The notes below the pieces were generated by a model. It ran no database searches. It was not told the origin of the DNA and saw only the letters and a list, made by a program, of their open reading frames with translations. From positions 124,001-188,000 of the forward strand of contig JAFIFU010000001.1 in assembly GCA_020831885.1 (NCBI GenBank): 64,000 bases of DNA. Reading direction: 5' to 3'. Made by a program: the position numbers and the translations under genes. This document shows positions 35,505 through 43,934 of this stretch, piece after piece; the first letter of the stretch is position 1; the number at the start of each line of letters is the position of its first letter. The DNA comes from Ectothiorhodospiraceae bacterium. GTDB taxonomy: Bacteria > Pseudomonadota > Gammaproteobacteria > Nitrococcales > Aquisalimonadaceae.

Positions 35505-36653
35505 ATGCCGGCACGTATTTCCTGCCCCTACTGCGGCGCTGAGAACCGGCAGGGCGCCAGCACCTGCCGCCTGTGCGGGGATCCGCTGAGCGCCGAAGCC
35601 GGTTTCAGGCCGGCGGCGCAGCGCAAACTGCTGCGCCGCACCGATTTCGTTGCTGCCGCCCGGGCCAACCGTCAGGCCACCACCCGGCTGGTGCTGCTAC
35701 TGCTCGCCATCGGGGCCGGGTTGGGCTACGTGGTGGGGTGGAATCTGGAGATCTTTCTGGGCGACGCCATACGGGTTGCGGACAGTTACCGCGCCTACGA
35801 GCAGCCTGGTCACGACAGCATCTGGTTCCTGAGCGCCTGGGGGCTCTGGGGCATGGCCATCGTCCTCTCGCTCAGTGTGGTCTGGACACTGATCGCCCTG
35901 CGCCAGGGGGATCGGATCGTGCTCCGCATCACCGGGGCGCGGCCGGTTACCGTGGACGAGGAGCCGGTGCTGCACAACGTGGTGGAGGAGATGGCCATTG
36001 CCGCCGGGATTCCCAAGCCCCAGGTGGTGGTGATCGAGACGGAGGCCCTGAACGCCTTCGCCACCGGGCTGTCCACCCGGCGCAGTGCCGTCGGCGTGAC
36101 CCGGGGCCTGCTGGAGGCGCTGGACCGGGACGAATTGCAGGGGGTGATCGGCCATGAGCTGGGCCACATCGTTAACCTGGACATGCGCTATGCCACAGCG
36201 GTCAGCACCCTGGTGGGTTTGATCGCCCTGGTGGCGGACGCGGCCTGGCGGGTGGTCTACGTCAGCGGTCGCGCTGGAGCGGCGCGGCGCGTTGGCGGGC
36301 GGCCCGGCGGGCGCGGTGGCGGGGGTGGCGCCGCGGTGGCGATACTCATCCTGTTTCTGGTGGCGGCGCTGGCGCCGGTGTTCGCCAAACTGGTCCAGAT
36401 GGCGGTGTCGCGGCAACGGGAGTTCCTGGCGGATGCCACCAGTGTGCGCTTGACCCGGAACCCCCACGGGCTGATATCGGCCCTGGAGAAGCTGTCGCAG
36501 CAGGCCGCGCCGTTTCCGGGCGCCAACCGGGCCACCCAGCACCTGTTCATCGTCAATCCGTTCAAGCACTTTCCGGAGAAGGCCAGCCGCCTGATGGCAA
36601 CCCATCCGCCGCTGGAGGCACGTATCCGTCGCCTGGGGAATCTGGGTGGGTGA
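35505..36653 (+). CDS. M48 membrane metalloprotease with N-terminal zinc ribbon
   Basis: 382 residues. HtpX-like peptidase: the zinc site HELGH is in GVIGHELGHIVNLDMRYA (about 220-237), with the third ligand in REFLADATS (about 304-312). Hydrophobic segments are at about 60-82, 108-130, 238-255 and 282-305. The extra feature is an N-terminal zinc-ribbon, CPYCGAENRQGASTCRLCG (residues 6-24), not found in ordinary HtpX. C-terminal LMATHPPLEARIRRL matches HtpX. It degrades damaged membrane proteins in the family. Paired with lemA. Confidence 0.9.
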   Translation: MPARISCPYCGAENRQGASTCRLCGDPLSAEAGFRPAAQRKLLRRTDFVAAARANRQATTRLVLLLLAIGAGLGYVVGWNLEIFLGDAIRVADSYRAYEQPGHDSIWFLSAWGLWGMAIVLSLSVVWTLIALRQGDRIVLRITGARPVTVDEEPVLHNVVEEMAIAAGIPKPQVVVIETEALNAFATGLSTRRSAVGVTRGLLEALDRDELQGVIGHELGHIVNLDMRYATAVSTLVGLIALVADAAWRVVYVSGRAGAARRVGGRPGGRGGGGGAAVAILILFLVAALAPVFAKLVQMAVSRQREFLADATSVRLTRNPHGLISALEKLSQQAAPFPGANRATQHLFIVNPFKHFPEKASRLMATHPPLEARIRRLGNLGG

Positions 36654-36750
36654 GGTTTGCACCTGCATGTCAAAGTAATCGGCCTCTCAACTCCGGCGCA
36701 AGTCCCCGTTATACTGGTGCGCTTTACACTCACGACCGGATAGTCAACGC

Positions 36751-37965
36751 ATGCGAGCCATCAGTAAGTCCCACAAGCTGGCCGATGTCTGTTACGACAT
36801 TCGCGGGCCGGTGCTGGAGGAGGCCAAGCGTCTGGAGGACGAAGGCCATCGGATCATGAAGCTGAACATCGGCAATCCCGCGCCGTTCGGCTTCGAGGCG
36901 CCCGACGAGATTCTGCAGGACGTGATCTACAACCTGCCGACTGCACAGGGCTATTCCGACGCCAAGGGTATCTTCTCGGCACGCAAGGCCATTCAGCAGC
37001 AATGGCAGCAGCGCGGGGTGCGCGACGTGAGCCTGGATGACATTTTTCTGGGCAACGGTGTCAGCGAGTTGATTGTCATGGCCATGCAGGGGCTGCTGAA
37101 CAACGGCGACGAGCTGCTCATCCCGGCGCCGGACTACCCCCTGTGGACCGCCGCCGTGAGCCTCTCCGGTGGCCGGCCGGTACACTACCACTGCGATGAG
37201 ACGCAGGACTGGCAGCCGGATCTGGCTGACATGGAAGCCAAGATCACCGAGCGCACCCGGGGCATCGTCGTCATCAACCCCAACAACCCCACCGGGGCGG
37301 TCTACAGCCGGCAGGTGCTGGAGCAGATTGTCGAACTGGCGCGTCAGCACGATCTCATCCTGTTCGTGGACGAGATCTACGACAAGATCCTGTATGACGA
37401 CGCCCAGCATGTGTCCATGGCGACCCTGACGGACGATGTGCTGACGGTCACGTTCAGCGGGCTGTCCAAGGTCTACCGGGTTGCGGGCTTCCGCTCCGGA
37501 TGGATGAGCATCACCGGCCCCAAGGATCACGCTCAGGACTACATCGAGGGCCTGAACATCCTTGCCTCCATGCGGCTGTGCGCCAATGTGCCTGCGCAGC
37601 ACGCCGTTCAGACCGCGCTGGGGGGCTATCAGAGCATCAACGATCTGATCGTGCCCGGTGGGCGCCTGTACGATCAACGGGAGCTCGCTTACGAGATGCT
37701 GAATGAGATTCCCGGGGTCACCTGCATGAAACCCCGGGGGGCGCTATACTGCTTCCCGCGACTGGATCCGGCCGTCTATCCGGTGACTGACGACCGGCAG
37801 GTGGTGCTGGAACTCCTCCGCCAGGAACACTTGTTGCTGGTGGAGGGGACCGCTTTTAACTGGCCGCGGCCGGATCATCTGCGCCTGGTGTTTCTGCCGC
37901 ACCGGGATGAACTGGAGGCGGCGCTGGACAAGTTCGCGCGATTCCTGGAGCGCAGGAGGAAGTGA
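36751..37965 (+). CDS. alaA: Alanine/glutamate-pyruvate aminotransferase (AlaA type)
   Basis: Class I PLP aminotransferase, 404 residues. MKLNIGNPAPFGFEAPDEI, DDIFLGNGVSELIVMAMQ, NPNNPTGAVYS, FVDEIYDKILYDD and the PLP lysine in TFSGLSKVYRVAGFRSGWM (about residue 240) match the AlaA subgroup closely, including the N-terminal SKSHKLADVCYDIRGPV. It makes alanine from pyruvate and glutamate. TATACT (36710-36715) is a possible -10 box 40 bases upstream. Its stop overlaps the next start. Confidence 0.92.
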   Translation: MRAISKSHKLADVCYDIRGPVLEEAKRLEDEGHRIMKLNIGNPAPFGFEAPDEILQDVIYNLPTAQGYSDAKGIFSARKAIQQQWQQRGVRDVSLDDIFLGNGVSELIVMAMQGLLNNGDELLIPAPDYPLWTAAVSLSGGRPVHYHCDETQDWQPDLADMEAKITERTRGIVVINPNNPTGAVYSRQVLEQIVELARQHDLILFVDEIYDKILYDDAQHVSMATLTDDVLTVTFSGLSKVYRVAGFRSGWMSITGPKDHAQDYIEGLNILASMRLCANVPAQHAVQTALGGYQSINDLIVPGGRLYDQRELAYEMLNEIPGVTCMKPRGALYCFPRLDPAVYPVTDDRQVVLELLRQEHLLLVEGTAFNWPRPDHLRLVFLPHRDELEAALDKFARFLERRRK

Positions 37966-38435
37966 TGATGCGGTTCCGTCGCTGCTTGCGCCTTTCATCG
38001 GCGCTGGCCGGTCTGGCTTTCGGGGGGGCGTTGCTGGCGGACTCGCCGGAGGGGTACTGGCTCACCGAGGCAGGCACCGCTCAGGTGGAGATCCGGCCCT
38101 GCGGCGAGGATACTTATTGCGGTTACACCGTCTGGCTGGAGGATCCCCACGATGAGCGGGGCGAACTGCGGCGCGACGTGAACAACCCGGAGGAAGAACT
38201 GCGTGACCGGGAGCTCGTCGGCTTGAAGATCCTCTGGGACATGACGCCGGCAAGGCGTGATGGCCGTTGGGACGGCGGTCGGGTCTACGATCCCGAGAAC
38301 GGGAACACCTATCGGGCGCGAATGGATCTGGTGGATCCGGATACGCTGGAGTTGCGGGGGTACGTGGGCTCGCCGTTGTTCGGTCGCACCACCGTCTGGG
38401 CGCGGGAGGAAGAGCGGCGCCCGCTTTCCGAATAG
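37965..38435 (+). CDS. DUF2147 periplasmic protein
   Basis: 156 residues from ATG 37965, which overlaps the alaA stop (TGATG); GGAGGAAG lies upstream. Signal peptide to about residue 22 (LSSALAGLAFGGALLA). The mature domain is DUF2147: SPEGYWLTEAGTAQVEIRPCGEDTYCGYTVWL, then GLKILWDM and NGNTYRARMDLVDPDTLELRGYVGSPLFGRTTVW. Two cysteines may pair. Family members in several proteobacteria are small exported beta-rich proteins of unknown role. A large repeat follows. Confidence 0.87.
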   Translation: MMRFRRCLRLSSALAGLAFGGALLADSPEGYWLTEAGTAQVEIRPCGEDTYCGYTVWLEDPHDERGELRRDVNNPEEELRDRELVGLKILWDMTPARRDGRWDGGRVYDPENGNTYRARMDLVDPDTLELRGYVGSPLFGRTTVWAREEERRPLSE

Positions 38436-38455
38436 ACCCGCCACATTCCCTTTGA

Positions 38456-38617
38456 GGAAGCGCGGATCGATTCCCAGGGCGCTCCGCGGCGCCCTTCCAG
38501 TGCGCGGACAAGGCGGTGTTGCGGCTCTCGCCAAGGGCTCGCCATTGCCCGCCAGCCGCGCCTTGCCCCCGGACAGCCTGCCACGCCGGAGCGCCCTGGG
38601 AATCCATGAGCGCTTCC
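38456..38617. repeat. 162-base inverted-repeat element (long GGAAGCG family member)
   Basis: Terminal arms: GGAAGCGC (38456-38463) with GCGCTTCC (38610-38617), a 5-base mismatch bubble, then 18 perfect pairs, GATTCCCAGGGCGCTCCG (38469-38486) with 38587-38604. Inside, CAAGGCGCGGCT and its partner AGCCG...CGCCTTG form a second stem on the minus strand. Block 38513-38565 is 48/53 identical to 34727-34779. No reading frame. It resembles a palindromic mini-element or composite REP unit. Confidence 0.85.
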
Positions 38618-38689
38618 TTGCATCAATCCCTTTATTTCAGAGGCTTCTGCGTGCATGCTAAGAAAACTTCTGAATATTCCGGGGCGATC

Positions 38690-40660
38690 ATGAAACGCTG
38701 GTTCTCGCTGCTGCCGCTGCTTGCCGCCTTGCTGCTTTCCGGGTCTGTCATGGCCGCCGGTCAGCAGGAGCAACAGCGCGAACGCTTTCTGGATGCCTGG
38801 CAGGCATTGCGCGATGGCAAGACGATAGATCTGGAGGCGCTTGAGCGGGAGCTGGCCGACTACCCGCTGACGCCCTATCTGCGCTTCCACGCACTCAACG
38901 GGCGCCTGGGGTCGGTGACGGCCGATGAGTTGGAGCGGTTTCTGGAACGGCATGGGGATCTGCCCGTGACCGGCCAGTTGGCCTACCGCTGGTTGCTGCA
39001 TCAGGGGCGCCGGGGAGACTGGGAGGCCTTCCGGGCCGCCGACCGCGGTCAGGGTGGCGCCGCCATGGACTGCTATCGGCTGCGGGCCGAGCGTCATCTG
39101 GACGGGGTTGACGAGGCCTGGCTGGAGCGGACCCGCACCCTATGGACCGTCGGCCACTCCCAGCCCGATGCCTGTGATCCCGTGTTCGCCGAACTGTACG
39201 AACGCCAGGCGATCAGTGCCGAGCGCGGCTGGGAGCGCATCCGTCTAGTCATGGGCGCGGGCAACATCGCGCTGGCGCGGGCCCTGTCCGGCCGGCTGGA
39301 GCGCAACGAGCAGCGCTGGCTGGAACACTGGTTGGCGGTGGCCGCCGATCCGCAGCGGGCACTGCAGACCCCCGCCTTCGATGTCCACACGTCCCGGGGC
39401 CGGCAACTGGTGTCCGACGGGATCCGCCGGCTGGGTGTGCGGGACCAGGATGCGGCCGTGACGCTGCTGGACCGGTATCAGGACCGCGGCTGGCTGATTC
39501 CCGAGGAGGAAGCGCGGTTACGGCGGCACGTGGCCCTGCGTGCCGCCTTCAGCGGGCACGAGAATGCCCAGGCCTGGCTGGACGCGCTTCCTGAGGCGGC
39601 GATGGACGATCAGGTCCGGGAGTGGGCTGCACGCACGGCCCTGCGGCGGCAGGACTGGCCACGGTTGCGGGAGGCCGTTCAGGCCCTGCCGCCGGCGTTG
39701 CAGGCTCAGGCGGAGTGGCGCTACTGGGACGCCCGGGCGCTTCTGAAAACCGGTGATACGGAGCAGGGCCGGGCGCTGTTGCGGGAGCTGGCGGGCGAGC
39801 GCCACTACTACGGCTTCCTGGCGGCGGACACCCTGAATCTTCCCTACAGCATGAATCACCGGCCCGGCCCGCGGGATGAATCCCGGCTGCAGGAACTGGC
39901 GGACCGCTCCGGAATCCGCCGGGCGCAGGAGTTCCTGGCCATCGGGTACCACGAGGAGGCTCGCCGCGAATGGCTCGCCGCCCTGTCCGGTGCCGGGAGC
40001 GAGGACTGGGCTCAGGCGGCGCAACTGGCCCGGGACTGGGGGTGGTACGATCGCATGGTCCATGCGGCCAACCGGGCCGGATTGCACGATGCGCTGGAGC
40101 TGCGCTTTCCCCTGGCGTTCCGGGAGCTGATGGCACAGCGGGCGACCCAGGGCGACCTGGATCTCGGGCTGGCCTATGCTCTGATGCGCAAGGAAAGCGC
40201 CTTCTCGCCGGATGCCCGATCCCCCGCCGGAGCGCTGGGCCTGATGCAGGTCATGCCCGCTACCGGCCAGCGTGTGGCCGAGCGCCTGGGGTTGGACGGG
40301 TTCGGGACAGGGCTGCTCCTGGAGCCGGAAATCAATGTGCAGCTGGGCGCAGCCTACCTGGAACAGATGCTGGAACGCTTCGGCGGCAACCTCATCCTGG
40401 CGGCGGCGGCATACAATGCCGGCCCCAGCCGGGTGGACCGTTGGCTGGAGGATTACACCGGGCAGCCGGCTGACGTCTGGATCGAGCGCATCACGTTTGG
40501 GGAAACCCGGGACTATGTGAAGAGCGTGCTGGCATTTCGTGCGGTGTTCGATTGGCAGCTCTACGGCGAGCCGCGCAGGCTCGCCGGTGTCATGCCGCAG
40601 ATGCCCTTCTTCGACGAGAGCCTGCAACTGGCCCTGCGTGAGTCCGATCAGGGGGAATGA
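38690..40660 (+). CDS. slt: Soluble lytic murein transglycosylase
   Basis: Periplasmic enzyme cutting peptidoglycan to 1,6-anhydro products. 656 residues from ATG 38690, the usual size (E. coli Slt70 has 645). Signal peptide to about residue 23 (LLPLLAALLLSGSVMAA). A long alpha-superhelical U and L domain covers about 30-480. The lysozyme-like domain has catalytic Glu in ALMRKESAFSPDARSPAGAL (about 507-526), GLMQVMPATGQRVA and AAAAYNAGPSRVDRWL. It overlaps or abuts the next gene. Products feed recycling by mpl. Confidence 0.95.
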   Translation: MKRWFSLLPLLAALLLSGSVMAAGQQEQQRERFLDAWQALRDGKTIDLEALERELADYPLTPYLRFHALNGRLGSVTADELERFLERHGDLPVTGQLAYRWLLHQGRRGDWEAFRAADRGQGGAAMDCYRLRAERHLDGVDEAWLERTRTLWTVGHSQPDACDPVFAELYERQAISAERGWERIRLVMGAGNIALARALSGRLERNEQRWLEHWLAVAADPQRALQTPAFDVHTSRGRQLVSDGIRRLGVRDQDAAVTLLDRYQDRGWLIPEEEARLRRHVALRAAFSGHENAQAWLDALPEAAMDDQVREWAARTALRRQDWPRLREAVQALPPALQAQAEWRYWDARALLKTGDTEQGRALLRELAGERHYYGFLAADTLNLPYSMNHRPGPRDESRLQELADRSGIRRAQEFLAIGYHEEARREWLAALSGAGSEDWAQAAQLARDWGWYDRMVHAANRAGLHDALELRFPLAFRELMAQRATQGDLDLGLAYALMRKESAFSPDARSPAGALGLMQVMPATGQRVAERLGLDGFGTGLLLEPEINVQLGAAYLEQMLERFGGNLILAAAAYNAGPSRVDRWLEDYTGQPADVWIERITFGETRDYVKSVLAFRAVFDWQLYGEPRRLAGVMPQMPFFDESLQLALRESDQGE

Positions 40661-40692
40661 GGCATGCACGGACATTACGGAGCCGCTCATCC

Positions 40693-41262
40693 ATGGTGAA
40701 ACTCACGCGCATCTATACACGGACCGGCGACAGCGGGACCACCGGGCTGGGTGACGGTAGCCGCGTGGACAAGCACGGTCTGCGGGTGGCCGCCTATGGC
40801 ACCGTTGATGAGGCCAATGCGGCGCTGGGCGTCGCCCGCCTCCACGTGCCCTCCGAGCTGGATGCGGCCATCGAGCGGGTTCAGAACGATCTGTTCGATG
40901 TGGGCGCCGACCTCTGCATGCCGGAGCGGGACGATCCTCCGTATCCCCCGCTACGGGTCACCGAGGCGCAGGTTCGCTGGCTGGAACAGGACATCGACAG
41001 GATGAACGCCGGGCTGCCATCCCTGCGTTCCTTTGTGCTTCCGGGAGGAACGGCCGCCGCAGCCTATCTGCACCTGGCGCGGACTGTGGCGCGCAGGGCG
41101 GAGCGGGATGTTGCCGCGCTGGCCGGGGAGGAGCAGATCAATCCGCTGGTGCTGAGCTATATGAACCGGTTATCAGACTGGGTGTTCGTGGCCGCCAGAC
41201 ATGTGAACCACGCTGCCGGGCGTGGGGATGTGCTCTGGCAGCCGGGGCAGAACCGGGCTTAG
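40693..41262 (+). CDS. Cob(I)alamin adenosyltransferase, PduO type
   Basis: Transfers adenosine from ATP to cob(I)alamin, giving adenosylcobalamin. 189 residues from ATG 40693, where family similarity begins (VKLTRIYTRTGDSGTTGLGDG); ATG 40657, overlapping slt, is possible but unconserved. The ATP site is RTGDSGTTGLGDGSRV (about 9-24). FVLPGGTAAAAYLHLARTVARRAER (about 115-139) and NRLSDWVFVAARHVN are hallmarks. The product is the ligand of the riboswitch found upstream of nrdA, 12 kb away. The stop abuts the palindrome at 41263. Confidence 0.94.
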   Translation: MVKLTRIYTRTGDSGTTGLGDGSRVDKHGLRVAAYGTVDEANAALGVARLHVPSELDAAIERVQNDLFDVGADLCMPERDDPPYPPLRVTEAQVRWLEQDIDRMNAGLPSLRSFVLPGGTAAAAYLHLARTVARRAERDVAALAGEEQINPLVLSYMNRLSDWVFVAARHVNHAAGRGDVLWQPGQNRA

Positions 41263-41281
41263 GGAAGCGATCAGCGCTTCC
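41263..41281. repeat. GGAAGCG palindrome exactly filling a convergent gap
   Basis: GGAAGCGATCAGCGCTTCC: 7-bp arms, 5-base loop. The adenosyltransferase stop ends at 41262 and the phasin stop begins at 41282, so the 19-base repeat is the entire intergenic space and can serve as the 3' hairpin of both transcripts. Confidence 0.85.
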
Positions 41282-41656
41282 TTAGGCGCCGTTTCGCCCG
41301 GAGCGCTGAAGGAACTCGGCCATGGAGATCACGTTTTGCTCCGTGGCGTCGTCCAGTTCCTCCCGGAGGCGCTCGCCGAGCCCGGTAAGGCGTTCCATAT
41401 CCCGGCCCCACACCCCGGTCGCCGCCAGCAGCAGTTGCTGCTGGGTCTGCAGATAGTGCTGCAGACCCGCAGTTCCGCCCAGCTGGTTCAGGGCGCGCAG
41501 TTGATCCAGACCGATTCGGGTGTAGGCCTCCACGGCATCGAGCTGCAGGGAAACAAGACGCGCCGCGTGGTCGATCATCAGCTCGCCCATGTGGTTGAAA
41601 CCCAACTGGCCTGCCAGCATCCGCCGCTGGGTCTGGTGAAACAGTGCGTGAAGCAT
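41282..41656 (-). CDS. Phasin-like protein
   Basis: 124 residues, all helical. Phasin features: FNHMGELMIDHAARLVSLQLDAVEAYTRIGLDQLRAL, with the amphipathic spacing of PHA-granule surface proteins, and a C-terminal helix ERLREELDDATEQNVISMAEF. Phasins coat polyhydroxyalkanoate granules. A second phasin is at 42691-43050 beyond purU. It lacks the palindromic operator found at that gene. Family assignment rests on overall pattern, so moderate. Confidence 0.7.
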   Translation of the reverse strand: MLHALFHQTQRRMLAGQLGFNHMGELMIDHAARLVSLQLDAVEAYTRIGLDQLRALNQLGGTAGLQHYLQTQQQLLLAATGVWGRDMERLTGLGERLREELDDATEQNVISMAEFLQRSGRNGA

Positions 41657-41771
41657 ATGACACCTCGCGGTTGCCGGAACGGGCGCCGTCTCGTCAGTCC
41701 CTGATGATCCGACATCCCCATAGTGGTGGTAAACTTGCGCGCTGTCACCAGATTTTCACCGGAAGCGCGAC

Positions 41772-42644
41772 ATGAATCACAGAGAATCCCGACCATCTGC
41801 CCAGTTGCTGATCCATTGCCCGGACCGGAAGGGGTTGATTGCCGCCGTCACCGATTTCATCGCGCGGAATGACGGCAATATCCTGGACCTGGACCAGCAC
41901 GTGGATGCCACCCGCGGCGTGTTCTTCATGCGGGTGGAGTGGGAGCTGGAGCGGTTCCGACTGTCACGGGAAACGATTGCCGGCGCTTTTGAGACCGAAT
42001 GCGGCATACCCTTCAGCATGCACTGGAAGCTGCACTTTTCGGACGAGATGCCGCGCATGGCGCTGTTCTGTTCGCGGCTTTCCCACTGCGTGTACGACGT
42101 GCTGGCCCGTTGTCAGTCCGGGGAATGGCGGGTGGAGATCCCGCTGATCGTCAGCAACCACGAGGATCTTCGGTCTGTGGCGGAGAGCTTCGGTATCCCG
42201 TTCCATGCAGTCCCGGTGACCCCGGAGACCAAGCCGGAGGCGGAGGCCCGCCAACTGGCTCTGCTGCGGGAGCACAAGGTGGATTTCGTCGTGCTGGCCC
42301 GCTACATGCAAATTCTGTCCGCCGACTTCATCAGCCGCTACCCGGAGCGGATCATCAACATCCATCATTCCTTCCTCCCCGCTTTCGCCGGTGCCCGTCC
42401 TTACCATCAGGCCCACGACCGGGGGGTGAAAATCATTGGCGCCACCAGCCACTACGTGACCACGGAACTGGATGCGGGACCGATCATCGAGCAGGATGTG
42501 GCCCGGGTGACACACAAGGATTCGGTGGAGGATCTGGTGCGCAAGGGGCGGGATCTGGAGAAGATCGTGTTGGCGCGCGCCATCTGGAAGCACCTGCAGC
42601 GAAAGGTGCTGTGTTACGACAACAGGACCGTGGTTTTCGGCTGA
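41772..42644 (+). CDS. purU: Formyltetrahydrofolate deformylase
   Basis: Releases formate from 10-formyl-THF and balances one-carbon pools. 290 residues. N-terminal ACT domain (LLIHCPDRKGLIAAVTDFIA, about 12-31) and a C-terminal formyltransferase domain with the active-site Asn-His-Asp set: NHEDLRSVAESFGIPFH, IINIHHSFLPAFAGARPYHQ and ATSHYVTTELDAGPIIEQD. It is divergent from the first phasin with a 115-base gap and converges on the second. Confidence 0.95.
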   Translation: MNHRESRPSAQLLIHCPDRKGLIAAVTDFIARNDGNILDLDQHVDATRGVFFMRVEWELERFRLSRETIAGAFETECGIPFSMHWKLHFSDEMPRMALFCSRLSHCVYDVLARCQSGEWRVEIPLIVSNHEDLRSVAESFGIPFHAVPVTPETKPEAEARQLALLREHKVDFVVLARYMQILSADFISRYPERIINIHHSFLPAFAGARPYHQAHDRGVKIIGATSHYVTTELDAGPIIEQDVARVTHKDSVEDLVRKGRDLEKIVLARAIWKHLQRKVLCYDNRTVVFG

Positions 42645-42690
42645 ACCCCCGCAGACCACCGGGGTCTGTGGGGGTGGCCGATCGTTTGCC

Positions 42691-43050
42691 TCAGGCAGCC
42701 TTGCCGGGCTTGCCGAAGCTGCCGACGCTCTCCTGGGCCAGCTTCTGCACTTCCGTGCCGAAGTCCTTGCCCAGGCCGGCCAGGGTGGAAGCGTCCTGGC
42801 TCAGCTTCTCGCCCAGGGTCTTGGCAGCTTTGGCCTGACCCTCGGCGAAGGCCTGCAGCCCTTGCGGATCCGAGACCTTGACCAGGGAACGCAGTTGCTC
42901 CATCCCCAGGTCGGAGTAGGCGCGCGCCGCTTCCAGCTGGTGGTTGGCGAGCTTGGCGACATAGTCCACATACAGGGTGCTCAGCTTGCGCTGCGGGGCC
43001 AGCAGTTGCTCGAACTGGGTATTGGCCTGTTTGATGAAATCGTCGTACAT
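42691..43050 (-). CDS. Phasin family protein
   Basis: 119 residues. The phasin core is clear: LAPQRKLSTLYVDYVAKLANHQLEAARAYSDLGMEQLRSLVKVSDPQGLQAFAEGQ, followed by a helical tail and a short flexible Gly-Lys-Ala end. No signal peptide, as expected of a cytoplasmic granule protein. It implies that the organism stores polyhydroxyalkanoate, though no synthase is in the window. ATG 43050 follows GGAGG. The promoter at 43099-43127 carries two related palindromes. Confidence 0.9.
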   Translation of the reverse strand: MYDDFIKQANTQFEQLLAPQRKLSTLYVDYVAKLANHQLEAARAYSDLGMEQLRSLVKVSDPQGLQAFAEGQAKAAKTLGEKLSQDASTLAGLGKDFGTEVQKLAQESVGSFGKPGKAA

Positions 43051-43087
43051 GATGTTTCCTCCAGAGCGATGATCCAGGGGGACTCCC

Positions 43088-43128
43088 TGTTGCGACGCAA
43101 CATACCACTGGATGTTGTGCGTTGCAAT
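43088..43128 (-). promoter_or_regulatory. Phasin promoter with overlapping palindromic operators
   Basis: On the minus strand TTGCAA (43127-43122), 17 bases, TATGTT (43104-43099). TGTTGCGACGCAACA (43088-43102), 7+1+7, overlaps the -10 box. A weaker cousin TGTTGTGCGTTGCAATA (43113-43129) covers the -35. Repressor PhaR controls phasins in many PHA producers and is the obvious candidate; I infer this from position, not from a proven consensus. Confidence 0.6.
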
Positions 43129-43151
43129 ATCGCTGCCGCGGACCGGGGCGA

Positions 43152-43763
43152 TCAGAAACGGAAGTTGACGCCGGCGTGGACCGCCCGCTGATTTCTGCCT
43201 TCCACGAAGACCCGCTGTCCTTCGGCACTGAACCGGTCGCTGAAATCAGTGAACAGGTAGCGATACCCGATTTCGGCCTGAACGCGGGAGGTGACTTCGA
43301 TCAGTCCGCCCAGGCGTATGCCGGCCAGCCAACTGGTGGTGGTGTTACCCCGTGCGCCGAAATCCAGGTCGCCTCCCAGCAGATCGTTACTGCGCCAGCG
43401 CAATCGCCCCCAGCCCAGGGCCACTCCGGCGTAGCCGCTGAAAATCTCTCCTCCGGGAATGACGTAATCCAGGAAGGCGGTGCCGTACCAGACCTCGGCC
43501 TCATCGTAGCGCACGCGCATCAGATCCAGTCCGTAGCGTGCCGGTCGACCGTATCTGCCGAGCCTTACAACGGGTGTATCCGACAGGGTGTTGGCGTTTC
43601 CACCGGCGGCCGCGTCCGAGCGAAAGCGGCTTTGGGAGGTGGCGCCGCCGACCCCGATGAACCAGCGCCGCTCCGCCTCGAATGCCACGGCGCGATCGCT
43701 GCCGCTAGCGGCAGTGGGCAGCAGGAGAAGCAACGCCAGGAGTGCGGATCCGATCCTGCGCAT
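43152..43763 (-). CDS. Outer-membrane beta-barrel protein
   Basis: 203 residues. Signal peptide to about residue 21 (SALLALLLLLPTAASG). Alternating-residue strands follow: WFIGVGGATSQSRF, VVRLGRYGRP, YGLDLMRVRYD, VWYGTAFLDYVIP, GEIFSGYAGVALGWGRL, SWLAGIRLGGLIEV and RVQAEIGYRYLFT. It ends in VHAGVNFRF with a C-terminal Phe, the outer-membrane assembly signal. About eight strands, of the OmpA/OmpX size class. No further function is visible. Confidence 0.82.
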   Translation of the reverse strand: MRRIGSALLALLLLLPTAASGSDRAVAFEAERRWFIGVGGATSQSRFRSDAAAGGNANTLSDTPVVRLGRYGRPARYGLDLMRVRYDEAEVWYGTAFLDYVIPGGEIFSGYAGVALGWGRLRWRSNDLLGGDLDFGARGNTTTSWLAGIRLGGLIEVTSRVQAEIGYRYLFTDFSDRFSAEGQRVFVEGRNQRAVHAGVNFRF

Positions 43764-43866
43764 GAATCATCAGTCCGGGTGACAGCCAGGGGCGGCAATG
43801 ACCGCCCATTGTCTCGTCCATGGCCCGGCGGAGCAACGGTGTCCCGTACGCAGGTGGCGGCGCAGG

Positions 43867-43923
43867 CCGGGCATTCCGGCAAGCCGTGGCGGCTGCATCC
43901 GCCTGGATTGCCGGAATGCCCGG
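43867..43923. repeat. Large intergenic hairpin (16-bp perfect arms)
   Basis: CCGGGCATTCCGGCAA (43867-43882) with its exact complement (43908-43923), 25-base loop, in the 171-base gap between the glycine-zipper gene and the beta-barrel gene. A hairpin with the same loop length occurs at 49927-49979. Confidence 0.7.
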
Positions 43924-43934
43924 ATAACGGGCCA

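Noticed and set aside
36651-36750. Full promoter for alaA
   Set aside because: TATACT (36710-36715) is good, but no -35 box at acceptable distance, so I did not list it separately.
43588-43782. Plus-strand frames across the beta-barrel gene
   Set aside because: Shadow of the minus-strand beta-barrel gene, which has a signal peptide and a terminal Phe.
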